NCBI GenBank assembly: GCA_020726505.1
Contig: JAHLEZ010000015.1
Coordinates: 1,984,001-2,048,000 of the forward strand
From: Leptodontidium sp. MPI-SDFR-AT-0119
Lineage: Eukaryota > Ascomycota > Leotiomycetes > Helotiales > Leptodontidiaceae
DNA length: 64,000 nucleotides
Direction: 5' to 3'
Every line of letters starts with the position of its first letter. Within the stretch, counting starts at the first letter, position 1. The notes beneath the pieces are model-generated. The model did no database searches. It saw nothing but the letters and a program-made list of their open reading frames with translations, and was not told the DNA's origin. Of the stretch, positions 1-10,600 are shown one piece after another. Both the position numbers and the translations under genes were made by a program.

Positions 1-2052
1 ATGAATTTCGTCGATAATGATGAGTCTTACCAAATTAGTATAACTCAAATCGGTCGCTTTTCTTGTGATGACATCCCATTTCTCAGGAGTTGTGACAATA
101 ATCTGGGTGTCGGCAATCTGTTGCTTTGTGAGTTGTCGATCACCAGTAAGTTCCGAAACTGTGATTCCATATTCCTTCAGGCGACCGCCAAAGTTGCCAA
201 CTTGCTCCTGTACCAGGGCCTTCAGAGGGGCAATGTATACAATCTTGAAGGCATCCAAGTCTATCTCCCCAGTTTCCGGATTCCGGTTCTTGCCAATTTC
301 CCGTAGAATCGTCAGCATGCCAACATTGGTCTTCCCACTACCGGTGGGGGCACAGATCAGCATATTGCCATCGTCATTGAATGCCTGTGGGAAACATTTA
401 GACTGAATCTTGTTGAGTTTTGTTGCTGAGCTGAAAGGCACACGAGCCCACTCTGGCATCTCGGTGACTGGGATGTCTCTGTCACTCGGGTCGTTGCGCT
501 TCTTTGGAGCGGGGACATGAATCTCCTCATAGCCTTTGAAAGTTCGCTTTGTTGATCCTTCTGGAAGCTTGACCTTTGGATTTGTCATAAGATGGTTTCC
601 TTGATCGAATATTAGGTTTTCGAGGTTGATCAACTTTCTTGGTTGTAAGCCACCAACAAGACCGCCATCGCCATTCTGCTCAAGCTTTTCAGATCCATTG
701 ATGAAGGAGGCAGGAACATCAATATCCATCTTGATTTCCAACTTGCGTTTCTTGGAATCGCCAGCTTGCGCAACGCCTCGAAGTTCGTCCAAAATCCATC
801 TTAAACCTTCAGAGGCTATTTCCCGCTCGATTACACCTCTAGCTTCTGCATCTTCCGCACGAGCTAATCGTGTGAGCCAAACAACCTTGTCCCGGTTGGC
901 GATGAGCTTGTGAACCAGTTCATGATGTTCCCAGTCAAACAACTCCGCGAGATCATTTTCAATCTCTCGCAATTGCTTTTCCTCTCCACCTTCTTCGTCC
1001 GGAGCACCTGACAAGATAGTTAGAGCTTCCTGGGTTTTCACTTGTTGTATGTGAGCATCAGAATATATAGCACCAATCTGTCGCTGGAGCCAGTATGCAT
1101 CGATTTCGCGGGCTGGAATAAAGCTCTTGTCCTTGTCCTTGCTGCTGGTATCATTTCCTGCTCCAGAATCGATTATGATTGCCTCTTCTTCTGGAAGCTC
1201 ACGAGCTTCCTCGTCTTTGTCCTGGGCAGCGCCACCTGCAGTTGCACCCTCTTCCTCGCCAGGTCTATCCTCGATATCCGCATCGTCTTCGTCTTCCGAG
1301 GATTCATCCCGAATTTCGTTTACCATCTCTTGGCCGTCCTCATCCTCCGAATTATCGTCGAAAACGACTGCGACACCCTGGCGATCATCAATCTCCGCGC
1401 TGTCTTCAGCCCCAACATCGCCATCTCCCATGACCTCATCCTCATCCTGTGCCTCATAATCTGTGATTTTCTTTCCCAAGTTCACAAGTTCATTGAATTG
1501 TTTAGGGGTAAGTGTTGCGCCCAGAAGATCATCAATTTCCTTTTTCTTATCGAAGTCCTTCATATCATCGTCCTTCAGGTATTCCAGTACAGCATCTGCC
1601 GCACTTCGAACGATTTCATGCGAAACGTCTCCCAGGTTGTTTGCGACAGTCGTGAGAATCAAGTCATATGTTGCTCGAGTTGCTGATGTTCGAGGCCGAT
1701 AGACAATGCCCTCTACCAAGGCATCTGCCGCAGACAGGATCCCAGTTCCACGAAGCTGCGCAGGCTCTCCGCGCTTTCGTTTCCGCTGTTCGCGCTCCAA
1801 GACGTCCTGACCCTCTTGCAGACCTCCTCTCTCAACATTTGGCAGCCCCGAAGCCTTCTTCTTTTGCTTTGGTGCTTCGTCTCGGGCATTTCGAGAGCCC
1901 ATATCCCGGATGCTTAACCGTCCAGCCAGCGATTCTGGGTCTCCGGTAACCTCATCATTGCGGCGCGTGACAAATCGACGGTCCGCCTGGAGAACCAGGT
2001 TGGACATCGCCGAATACTTGTATTGCGACACATCGCGCTGTTGGTCTGTCAT
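1..2052 (-). CDS. BRR2: Pre-mRNA-splicing helicase BRR2 (U5 snRNP), N-terminal part, cut by window edge
   Basis: This is the first 684 codons of an intron-free minus-strand frame that runs off the left edge. BRR2 is the Ski2-like RNA helicase of the U5 snRNP; it unwinds U4/U6 during spliceosome activation in the nucleus. The start MTDQQRDVSQYKYSAMSNLV is typical of the family and lies at 2052. A long N-terminal region follows, with an acidic stretch (about residues 220-290). Then comes the first helicase cassette, with motif I APTGSGKT (about residue 567) and the motif II DEIH box as the very last four codons (12-1). The second cassette and Sec63 domains lie outside the window. The gene is divergent from the coiled-coil gene at 2578. 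Identification is strong from motif spacing and the DEIH variant; only the 3' part is missing. Confidence 0.93.
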   Translation of the reverse strand, partial: MTDQQRDVSQYKYSAMSNLVLQADRRFVTRRNDEVTGDPESLAGRLSIRDMGSRNARDEAPKQKKKASGLPNVERGGLQEGQDVLEREQRKRKRGEPAQLRGTGILSAADALVEGIVYRPRTSATRATYDLILTTVANNLGDVSHEIVRSAADAVLEYLKDDDMKDFDKKKEIDDLLGATLTPKQFNELVNLGKKITDYEAQDEDEVMGDGDVGAEDSAEIDDRQGVAVVFDDNSEDEDGQEMVNEIRDESSEDEDDADIEDRPGEEEGATAGGAAQDKDEEARELPEEEAIIIDSGAGNDTSSKDKDKSFIPAREIDAYWLQRQIGAIYSDAHIQQVKTQEALTILSGAPDEEGGEEKQLREIENDLAELFDWEHHELVHKLIANRDKVVWLTRLARAEDAEARGVIEREIASEGLRWILDELRGVAQAGDSKKRKLEIKMDIDVPASFINGSEKLEQNGDGGLVGGLQPRKLINLENLIFDQGNHLMTNPKVKLPEGSTKRTFKGYEEIHVPAPKKRNDPSDRDIPVTEMPEWARVPFSSATKLNKIQSKCFPQAFNDDGNMLICAPTGSGKTNVGMLTILREIGKNRNPETGEIDLDAFKIVYIAPLKALVQEQVGNFGGRLKEYGITVSELTGDRQLTKQQIADTQIIVTTPEKWDVITRKATDLSYTNLVRLIIIDEIH

Positions 2053-2577
2053 GATGGCGAGGATGCAAGTGATATCGAGGAATTGACGTGGATTTGGATC
2101 TAGACGGCGCCGTCAAGATGTCGTGTGGATGTCGGGAAAAGTGAGCGTAACAACATCAACCAGGAGAGTTGCACCAAGAAATCATGACAGAATTGCTGGT
2201 GGTGAAAAGGAATATGCCCCTCCTCGTCTTCAAAGATTGTCTGGAGGTTCATCTGCAGAAAATCCGATTAAACTTTTGGCGAGTCCACTAGTGCCTCTTT
2301 TAGCGCCATCTCCAGGCACCACCTTGAGCCTCAACTTCAATTGAAGATTCACTTCTTCAACAACAATGGATGCCATTCATCTTCACCAGACGCCCATGTA
2401 CTGGATTATGTGAGAACTCGCTTGGTATCAGACACCTTTTCTTCTTCGCGTTCATATCGTTTCATGCTATTCCAATATTTGTTTCTGGCATTAAAGTGCT
2501 CATCCGTCGGCCAACGCGTCAACAGTGGATCGAAAAAGTAAACACAGGCTTCACCAGCGCGACTATCAATCATCCCC
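2053..2577. promoter_or_regulatory. Divergent intergenic region between BRR2 and the coiled-coil gene
   Basis: These 525 bp separate the start codons of two genes transcribed away from each other, so they must hold both promoters and 5' leaders. I see no recognisable RNA gene, repeat or defined factor site. Confidence 0.5.
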
Positions 2578-4086
2578 ATGGACCAGCAACAAGCGCTTCC
2601 CGAAGCTGTTCTAAAGGCTCAGCGGTTACTCGATCCTTATATCAAACAGAGGCAGGAAGCTGCGCACATACGTCGAGTGCTAGCATCACATCTCGCCTCT
2701 CACGTGAGCCCAAATATCGACATTTCCCTCTCCCGGCCACTATCACTAGTGGATACTACTTGCAAAGTTGATGGAACTCCCCACGGTGTGAGAGGGCTTC
2801 AGAAGGAGTACCTCAGATGTGTTCGCGCGAACGTAAAAGCACAGACAGACTATGCCGAGACCAGCAGACAACATCGACATGGGATGGAGGAGAATGGCAG
2901 GGAGTTGGATGCAACTTCCGCCGACGGCGCTCTGTCACCTATGGAGTCATTTATCGACTTGGTCAGCCAACGACAAAAGCACGAACGGCTTCGTATCATT
3001 CAAGATTATCTAGATGTACTCGCCCAGAAGCCTGCTGCTACAATCGAGCATCTGGATCCCCAGATGGTGCTGAGAGACGTGGAAGCGTTGCCCAAAATGC
3101 CATCTGAAGTTCTCAATGGCTCTGGTACTACTCAAAACTCAGCTGGAGTTGATCTGAAGGAGCTTGTTGATCAACTTGAGAAATCCGTTCTTCGTGCGAA
3201 AATGCTCCTCAAAAGAGAGCAGGATCTACTTGCCAAGATTAAGGCTGGCAGTACCACAGTCACTGACGGTCAGGGAAGTCGTCTGGAAGCAGTCGGAATG
3301 ACACGATCAGTCTTGATTAACTGGATTGAAGCGGAGTTGTCTCGAGCTGGTGAAGGCAGCCCTGATGCCATATCACAGGAACCTGCTAGTCCCGACAAGA
3401 GAGGAAAGCATTTCATCGAATTTGAACTTCTGTCCATTCAAAGACAATATGCCCGGTATACGAAAGCACGTGGGGCATTGATTACTGCCGTAACACGGGA
3501 TCTGAGTTTGCCAGATGCGTTGCCGGCTGAAGAAGAAGCAGACCTGCAAAGCAAAGAGTCGCAATACAATTCCAATGGCATGGAAATCACCCACCCATAC
3601 CTCGAGGAGATGATTTCAATTTCGAGCGAGCAAAAGGCCATGATCCAGCAAAAGTCTCATCTCACCATAAGCCTGTCAAAGCAACTCAAAGAAGCCAACC
3701 AAGGGCTTGATCGTCTTGCCGATGAAAGCCATTTGCTACCAGCCCATCCAATGCCAACAATCAAGACACAGCGCATGGGGTTGGAAGGGCCTGTATCGTT
3801 TGGCGATGAAATTTCGAATCACGAGAAGCCAGACTTGTCGCTCCGTGCACGAGCTTGGGTATATGCAGCCCAATCTGCCGGCCATGCGACAAGAGATGCG
3901 GTATCCACAAAGCTAAACGAGGGCAATAAGGCCCTTGATGATGCTCATCGGACGCTTTCGGAGCTACAGAGTCTTCTTGGTCTTGAACCTGAAGTTGGGA
4001 GTGGAAATGGTACACAGAAATCCGGGGATATATGGGCAGTTTTAGATGGGAACCTGGGTGTTATCAAAGAAGACGGGTTAGATTAA
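2578..4086 (+). CDS. Conserved-looking coiled-coil protein of unknown function (502 aa)
   Basis: Intron-free frame of 502 residues starting MDQQQALPEAVLKAQRLLDP. I do not recognise the family. The protein is mostly helical: Lys/Glu/Leu-rich heptad-like stretches lie near residues 85-180, 190-225, 340-385 and 430-465, broken by Ser/Pro/Gly-rich linkers. There is no signal peptide or membrane segment. Its size and repeated coiled coils would suit a structural subunit of a spindle or cytoskeletal assembly, but that is only a guess and no function is assigned. It is divergent from BRR2 (525 bp) and lies 384 bp upstream of FRS2 on the same strand. Coding status is well supported by length and by protein-like composition throughout. 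Confidence 0.85.
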   Translation: MDQQQALPEAVLKAQRLLDPYIKQRQEAAHIRRVLASHLASHVSPNIDISLSRPLSLVDTTCKVDGTPHGVRGLQKEYLRCVRANVKAQTDYAETSRQHRHGMEENGRELDATSADGALSPMESFIDLVSQRQKHERLRIIQDYLDVLAQKPAATIEHLDPQMVLRDVEALPKMPSEVLNGSGTTQNSAGVDLKELVDQLEKSVLRAKMLLKREQDLLAKIKAGSTTVTDGQGSRLEAVGMTRSVLINWIEAELSRAGEGSPDAISQEPASPDKRGKHFIEFELLSIQRQYARYTKARGALITAVTRDLSLPDALPAEEEADLQSKESQYNSNGMEITHPYLEEMISISSEQKAMIQQKSHLTISLSKQLKEANQGLDRLADESHLLPAHPMPTIKTQRMGLEGPVSFGDEISNHEKPDLSLRARAWVYAAQSAGHATRDAVSTKLNEGNKALDDAHRTLSELQSLLGLEPEVGSGNGTQKSGDIWAVLDGNLGVIKEDGLD

Positions 4087-4470
4087 ATTGTGCAAGATTG
4101 CCATGAAATGCAACCAAGCCTCGTCAATGTGGATAATCAAAACTGTTGTATGCAAGACAGGACCTACATTTCCAGAGGGCGTGACATTTGTGAACGAGCT
4201 ATTGGACGCAATGAAAAAGTGAGAGAAGTCAAGTAAAGTCCTTCGTCGTCGTTCAAGAGGCGAACACACTTGACTTGGAATGCCGTTGCCCCTCTGTTGA
4301 TGTTACCTCTTGCGGACTGCTGCTGGGCGGTCAGCTCGGCAGTAAAATAGGCGAGCTTGAAAGAGGACAACCTCAAATTATTTGAAGGACAGACCCTCCT
4401 GAGTCACTCCACAATAAACACCACCACGACCCCGCGCTGCTTCCTCGAAAGTGCGCACGTCTTCTACACG
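4087..4470. other. Intergenic region upstream of FRS2
   Basis: This 384-bp stretch contains the 3' end of the coiled-coil gene and the FRS2 promoter and leader. The FRS2 frame is open back to about 4357 with no earlier ATG, so 4471 is the first in-frame start. Nothing else was recognised. Confidence 0.4.
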
Positions 4471-6159
4471 ATGGCGAGCGGTCAAACTACCCAGCAGGGC
4501 GATCTGCCTTCCGAGGTTCTTGAAGCACTCTCCAAAAATGAACCCCTCCTATCGTCCGAGGCCTTCCCTTCACAAAAATCAGCGGATGTCAAGAGCGCAT
4601 TAGACAGACTGGCATCGCGATCTATGGTTATATACGAGACGATCGACAGAGAAGATGCAGTCTTGGAACCCGAAGCAGTGGAGATTGCGGCCAATGGAAG
4701 TCATGAAGCACGAGTCTTTGAGGCATTACAACAAGCAGTGGCAGGTCTTACCATTTCGGAACTCGAGGCTGCTATTGGGGACAAAAATGTTGCAAAGGTT
4801 GGATACGGCAAGGCATTCAAATCGAAGTGGATTTCCAAGGGCGAGGGGGGACGTCTGGTTGCATCTGTGAGTTGAATTCCCCCATCTGGAGACCCAAAGC
4901 CTAATCTCTGAAGACGGCCTCGATACAAGACACAACCCGCGAGCAGCTCCAGGTCATACAACAGACACGCACATATCCAGATCCCAAGGTCATTTCGGAT
5001 TTGAAGAAGCGGAAGCTGGTCAAGATGCAGAAAGTCATTGCGTACAAGATCCACAAAGGACCAAAGTTTGCGCTGGAGATAGTGAAGGAGGAGACAGATT
5101 TGACCGCTGATATGCTTGCTTCGTAAGTGTTTCGATTTGCGCATTATGTGCAGAGTCTAACTATTCTAGTGGTGCGTGGAAAACTGCCGCTTTCAAACCA
5201 TACAACTTCAAGTCCCTTGGAGCAGATCAAAATGCCGGTGCCCTTCACCCCTTGAACAAAGTCCGCCACGAGTTCCGTCAGATTTTCTTCGAGATGGGCT
5301 TTGAGGAGATGCCAACTAATCGCTATGTCGAAACCGGATTCTGGAACTTTGACGCCTTGTTTGTCCCTCAGCAACATCCTGCTCGCGATCTTCAAGATAC
5401 CTTCTATATTTCGGATCCAAAGCTGGCAGACAAGCCACATGCCGAGACGGAAGATGACAAGGCTGACTACGAGGCATACTGGAAGAACGTTCAGGAGGTA
5501 CACCAGGACGGCAAGTACGGATCGATTGGTTACAGATATCCATGGGCTGAAGATGAGTCTCTTCGATTGGTTCTCAGAACTCACACAACCGCCATCTCAA
5601 CTGCGATGCTTCACAAGTTGGCTTCGCAGAAGGGACCCGATGGAAGACCACCCCCAGCTCGGTACTTCTCCATCGATCGTGTCTTCCGTAACGAAACAGT
5701 TGATGCCACCCATCTTGCGGAGTTCCACCAAGTCGAAGGTGTCATCGCTGACTACGGTCTGTCTCTCGGTGGCCTCATGGAATTCATGGAAATCTTCTTC
5801 AACAAGATGGGCATTGAAGATCTCCGCTTCAAACCGGCTTACAACCCATACACCGAACCAAGTATGGAGATCTTCAGCTTCCACAAAGGATTGAACAAGC
5901 TAGTCGAAATCGGCAACAGTGGTATGTTCAGACCAGAAATGCTAGAAACAATGGGTCTACCAAAGGACATGCGGGTTTTCGGATGGGGACTTTCTCTAGA
6001 GAGACCAACTATGATCAAATACAAGGTATGCTTTCCTCAAGGTTACATTAGTCACCTATTAACGTGTGATAGGTCAACAACATTCGAGAATTGCTTGGAC
6101 ACAAGGTCGATTTGTCTTTCATCGAGCGAAATCCTGCCGTCAGACTAGAGAAGACATAG
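4471..6159 (+). CDS. FRS2: Cytosolic phenylalanyl-tRNA synthetase alpha subunit (FRS2), 4 exons
   Basis: Catalytic alpha subunit of the cytosolic (alpha-beta)2 Phe-tRNA synthetase, a class II enzyme that charges tRNA-Phe. Exons are 4471-4866, 4914-5122, 5170-6025 and 6073-6159, giving 515 residues, close to yeast Frs2 (about 503). The N-terminal 200 residues match the helix-turn-helix tRNA-binding region. The catalytic core shows class II motif 2 ([19 protein letters not shown]) and motif 3 ([14 protein letters not shown]). The last exon supplies the C-terminal [14 protein letters not shown] segment. Donors are GTGAGT, GTAAGT and GTATGC; acceptors follow CTAAT/CTAAC-like branch sites. Start [20 protein letters not shown] is the first ATG in frame. 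The family assignment is secure. Confidence 0.95.
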
Positions 6160-7669
6160 ATTAGGGCCTGTCGCAAAATACAAAGCGTTGCTGAATTCAA
6201 TAAAATATATCCACAGGCTTCACTTCCCATTTGGTGTTGCGCTCATCTACTTGCTGCGTAACTTTACTTGCTCTAGGCATTGTCATGTGGGGTATGACAA
6301 GTCGTGCTAGAGTGGATCTCTGGAATGGATGCTGGAACAGTTGTTGTTGATTCGTCGGCTCCAGGGATAGGCGAAGTAGGCACCTCTAGTTTTCTCTATC
6401 TTAATGGCTACTACAATGTGGTTGGTTTTGATAAGTTATAGTAGAGCATTCCTTGTGTGGTGTTGATAAGAAGCCAATGCAGTGGATCCCTCCCCGCCTA
6501 ATTATCATAGGCTCAAGATATCCAAGCATTCACCAAAGTAAACACAGTAATTACGTGTTCCTCTCATTATCTTCCGCCTTGGACCTGATCCCCAGCTCCT
6601 CCTCCCCTTCAAGGTCATCATAGTTCCATCATCGCCTCCCTGAAATGATCCATGCAGAGTGATATCATTGGACCGAAGTATTCATATACAAGCCTAGTGA
6701 TTGGTCTGCAGGCTCCCCACAGTGTGCAAATGCACGCAGCAAAATCATCCCGGCCCTGAGAAGGCTTTTCCTTCAAGTCCATCCAGATGATCCAGTACAA
6801 CCACTTTCCCGTGCACTCGCCATCAAGCAGCCGCTCATCGGTCTGCCTCTGCTCCCCCCACCAGGGCTAAGGGCAATGCAAATAGCTGCAAGTAGTCTAG
6901 TCCAGGTGTCGTTCCCAGGCACTGAAAATCTGCAAACAAAGGCGTGCGCAGGTCAGGAGGAAGACAAAAAGCCGGCTAGCTGTGATGAATTCCGGGCAGG
7001 GTGTGTGCAGCCAGCCAGCCTCTCCAAGACGGTAGACTAGGATGCTCAAATACACCTTTTGCGAGACTTTGCATTTTCACTTTATATTTATCAAAATGAT
7101 TCAAAAAGGCGGCTTATTCTGGGGAAACAAATATTCTAGAGATTCGATTAGAAAATGCTAGTCTGCTTACTTTTTCAATGTGCCGAAATATCAGTGACTT
7201 TGAAATTGCTCGCCCGGTGGAGGTCAGCTACCTAGCTGTGCAATCTGGGCAGGGGTGTGCGTCAAGCCCCGCCTACGCAAAAAAAATCATATGCTGCACC
7301 TAGCAAAGACAAATACTGAATCTTCTTCTCGTGACTACTCACTCCTCCTTCACTTTCCCACAACAACAACAACACTCTCTCACCCCAGATCACCGTCTCG
7401 ACTTCCTCCTCATTGACCATGCTGAGAGATTTCGAGCCTTCGAAACTCCAAACTTAACATCTCTGGTGTTACCTCTACTCTTGACTAACTTTCCGTTATC
7501 GCAACTGCTATCAGACCGCCTTATTCTGGAAGATCCCAGCACCTATTTCCCAACCCAATTTCACGACATTGACTTGCCACACACGTCTTGGAGAGTCTCC
7601 AAATACCGATACAGCCGCCGGAGCTTGGTTGGACTTTTCTACCTTCAATTGAAGCCTCCGCCCTGCACA
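6160..7669. other. Intergenic region and 5' leader of CPA2
   Basis: About 1.5 kb between FRS2 and the CPA2 start. The last 350 bp are pyrimidine-rich, as in long fungal 5' leaders, and hold one short upstream ORF (7419-7457). The CPA2 frame stays open back to about 7331 without an in-frame ATG. No RNA gene or transposon was seen. Confidence 0.4.
7419..7457 (+). promoter_or_regulatory. Upstream ORF in the CPA2 leader (12 codons)
   Basis: An ATG at 7419 opens a 12-codon reading frame (MLRDFEPSKLQT) ending in TAA, 212 nt before the CPA2 start. If it lies in the mRNA it could dampen translation. It is not the arginine attenuator peptide, which belongs to the small-subunit gene (CPA1/arg-2) and has a different sequence. 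No transcript evidence is available. Confidence 0.25.
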
Positions 7670-10600
7670 ATGGCTCTCTCCATCCGCTTTGCAGGCCGAA
7701 CAAGCTCCCTCTTCCGCCAGGTTGGGGCTGCTTCCTCAAGTCCCTGCAGGACATTTACTACTCGTGCCTCCTCTCGATGCCTCTATGCTAGAAGCCCAGC
7801 ACCAGCTCGCAAGAATACCGGCTTTGTCCGACTTTTCTCGAGCTCTTGCATCCGCCCAAATCAGACCCAAACCGCCCCGAATGCCAAAGCATACTTGGAG
7901 AGCGGAGTCATAAAGGGAGCTGCAAACCCAGTGAACGTCAAGAAAGTCTTGGTCATTGGCAGTGGAGGATTGAGCATTGGACAAGCAGGAGAATTTGATT
8001 ATTCAGGTTGGTTCTCCAGATTTCCTCCCGGGACAGAAATGAGTCACTTTTGAATATGCTCTGTTCAGGGCCTCATGGTTCCAATCATATTCTCGATTGC
8101 TGCAAGACTTATCTTGTTCATAGACTAACATTTTGCCCGCAGGTTCCCAAGCATTGAAAGCTTTAAAAGAGGCTGGTGTCTCTTCCGTCCTCATCAACCC
8201 CAACATCGCTACTATCCAGACCGCCCACGTCCTCACCGATGAAGTTTACTACCTCCCAGTCACCCCAGAATATGTCACATACGTTATTGAGCGAGAGAGG
8301 CCAGATGGAATTTTCCTCACATTTGGCGGTCAGACCGCTCTCAACTTGGGTGTGCAAATGGAGCGAATGGGAATCTTTGAACGTTATGGCGTGAAGGTTT
8401 TGGGTACAAGCATTAAGACCCTCGAGACCAGTGAAGACAGAGATCTCTTCGCAAAGGCTCTTGGAGAAATCAACATTCCAATTGCTCAGTCAATCGCTGT
8501 CGGCACTGTCGATGAGGCCTTGGAGGCTGCTAAGGGAATTGGATACCCAATTATCGTCCGAGCTGCGTATGCTCTTGGAGGACTTGGTTCCGGTTTTGCC
8601 AATAACGAGGAAGAGCTTCGCAACATGTCTGCCCGATCTCTCACTTTGTCGCCTCAAATCTTGGTTGAGAAGTCTCTTAAGGGATGGAAAGAAGTTGAGT
8701 ACGAAGTTGTCCGTGATGCCAGCAACAACTGCATTACCGTCTGCAACATGGAGAACTTTGATCCCCTTGGTATCCATACTGGTGACTCCATTGTTGTGGC
8801 TCCCAGTCAAACCTTGAGCGACGAGGAATACCACATGCTTCGTTCAGCTGCCATCAAGATTGTCCGTCACTTGGGTGTCGTAGGCGAGTGCAACGTTCAG
8901 TATGCCCTGCAACCAGATGGACTTGACTACCGTGTCATCGAAGTCAATGCTCGTCTTTCTCGCTCTTCTGCTCTTGCCTCCAAGGCCACTGGATATCCTC
9001 TCGCCTATACTGCTGCCAAGATTGGTCTCGGACACACTCTCCCAGAACTGCCAAACGCTGTCACCAAGACTACTACCGCAAACTTTGAGCCTTCTTTGGA
9101 CTATGTTGTTACCAAGATTCCTCGTTGGGATCTGGCCAAGTTCCAGCACGTTAAGCGTGACATTGGTAGCGCCATGAAGTCCGTCGGAGAGGTCATGGCT
9201 ATCGGCCGAACCTTTGAAGAGTCTATCCAAAAGGCCATTCGCCAAGTTGACCCTCGATTCATCGGTTTCCAAGGTGACAAGTTCGACGACCTGGATTACG
9301 AATTGGCCAACCCAACTGATCGCCGTTGGTTGGCTGTTGGTCAAGCAATGCTTCACGAAGGTTATACCGTCGACCGTATCCACGACTTGAGCAAGATCGA
9401 CAAGTGGTTCTTGTACAAGCTCCAAAACATCGTCGACTGCACCCACGAACTTGAGGACATCGGAAGCCTCTTTGGCGTCAACCAAGAGCTCATGATGAAG
9501 GCAAAGAAGATGGGCTTCAGTGATCGTCAAATCGCAAAGGCTGTCGGTAGCACTGAGGATGAAGTCCGCGCCCGCCGCAAGAACTTTGGCATCACCCCCT
9601 TCGTTAAGAAGATTGATACTCTTGCCGCAGAGGTCAGTGGTCCACGTCTCATGTGGGAATGAATAAATGCTAACATGTCATCCAGTTTCCGGCAGATACT
9701 AATGTAATTTTTCAAGAAGCCCCAGAGTCAGACAGGCGAAATGCTAACACCTACAGTATCTCTACACAACTTACAATGCGACTACCCACGATGTTACTTT
9801 CGATGATCATGGAAGTAAGTTCAAATTCCCTTCGTCACGTGCTAAGCGAGGTGAGGCTCCATACAAATCGACACTGACTTCTACCCAGCCATTGTACTTG
9901 GATCAGGCGTCTATCGCATTGGATCATCTGTGGAATTGTGAGTGAACTATACAATGTACTAAAATAACAACGCTGATTCTATTATAGCGATTGGTGCAGT
10001 ACTTCATGTGTCCTCGCCTTGAGAGAAATGGGCAAGAAGACAGTTATGATCAACTACAACCCAGAGGTATGCATCAACTAGTTCAATTTGAAAGAAGCAT
10101 CCACTGACACTTCAAAGACTTACTCCACCGATTTCGATACCGCTGACAAGCTTTACTTTGAGGAGCTCAGTTACGAGAGGTGAGCTTTCTTCTCTTGGCC
10201 ATGTCGCACATCCATCTTAGTACTTTGAAAGAGCACAACTAACCCTAAAATTTCCTATCAAAAGAGTTATGGATATATACGAGCTTGAGCATGCAAATGG
10301 TGTCGTCGTTTCTGTTGGTGGTCAACTTCCTCAGAACATCGCGCTTCGCTTGCAAGAAACCGGTGGTGGTATGTGTACTCCGAATTCCCTCTTCCCCTAT
10401 AAAACTTTTCCGGGATACTCGGGGCCCATGTCCTTGCGAATGTCCCAAACAACTCTCAGTACTTTGAAAGAGCATTGCTGACACTGGTATTCCTTCAGCC
10501 AAAATCTTGGGCACGGACCCTAAGGATATCGACAAGGCAGAAGACAGACAAAAGTTCTCTGAGATCCTCGACAGCATCGGCGTTGACCAACCTGCCTGGA

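Noticed and set aside
1042..1686. 214-codon plus-strand open frame
   Set aside because: It lies antisense to the BRR2 N-terminal region, whose frame and motifs are clear; composition is not protein-like.
7331..7669. In-frame extension of CPA2 upstream
   Set aside because: No ATG in the extension (it opens with GTG), and the presequence starts well at 7670.
8844..9530. 228-codon minus-strand open frame
   Set aside because: Shadow of CPA2 exon 2 on the opposite strand.
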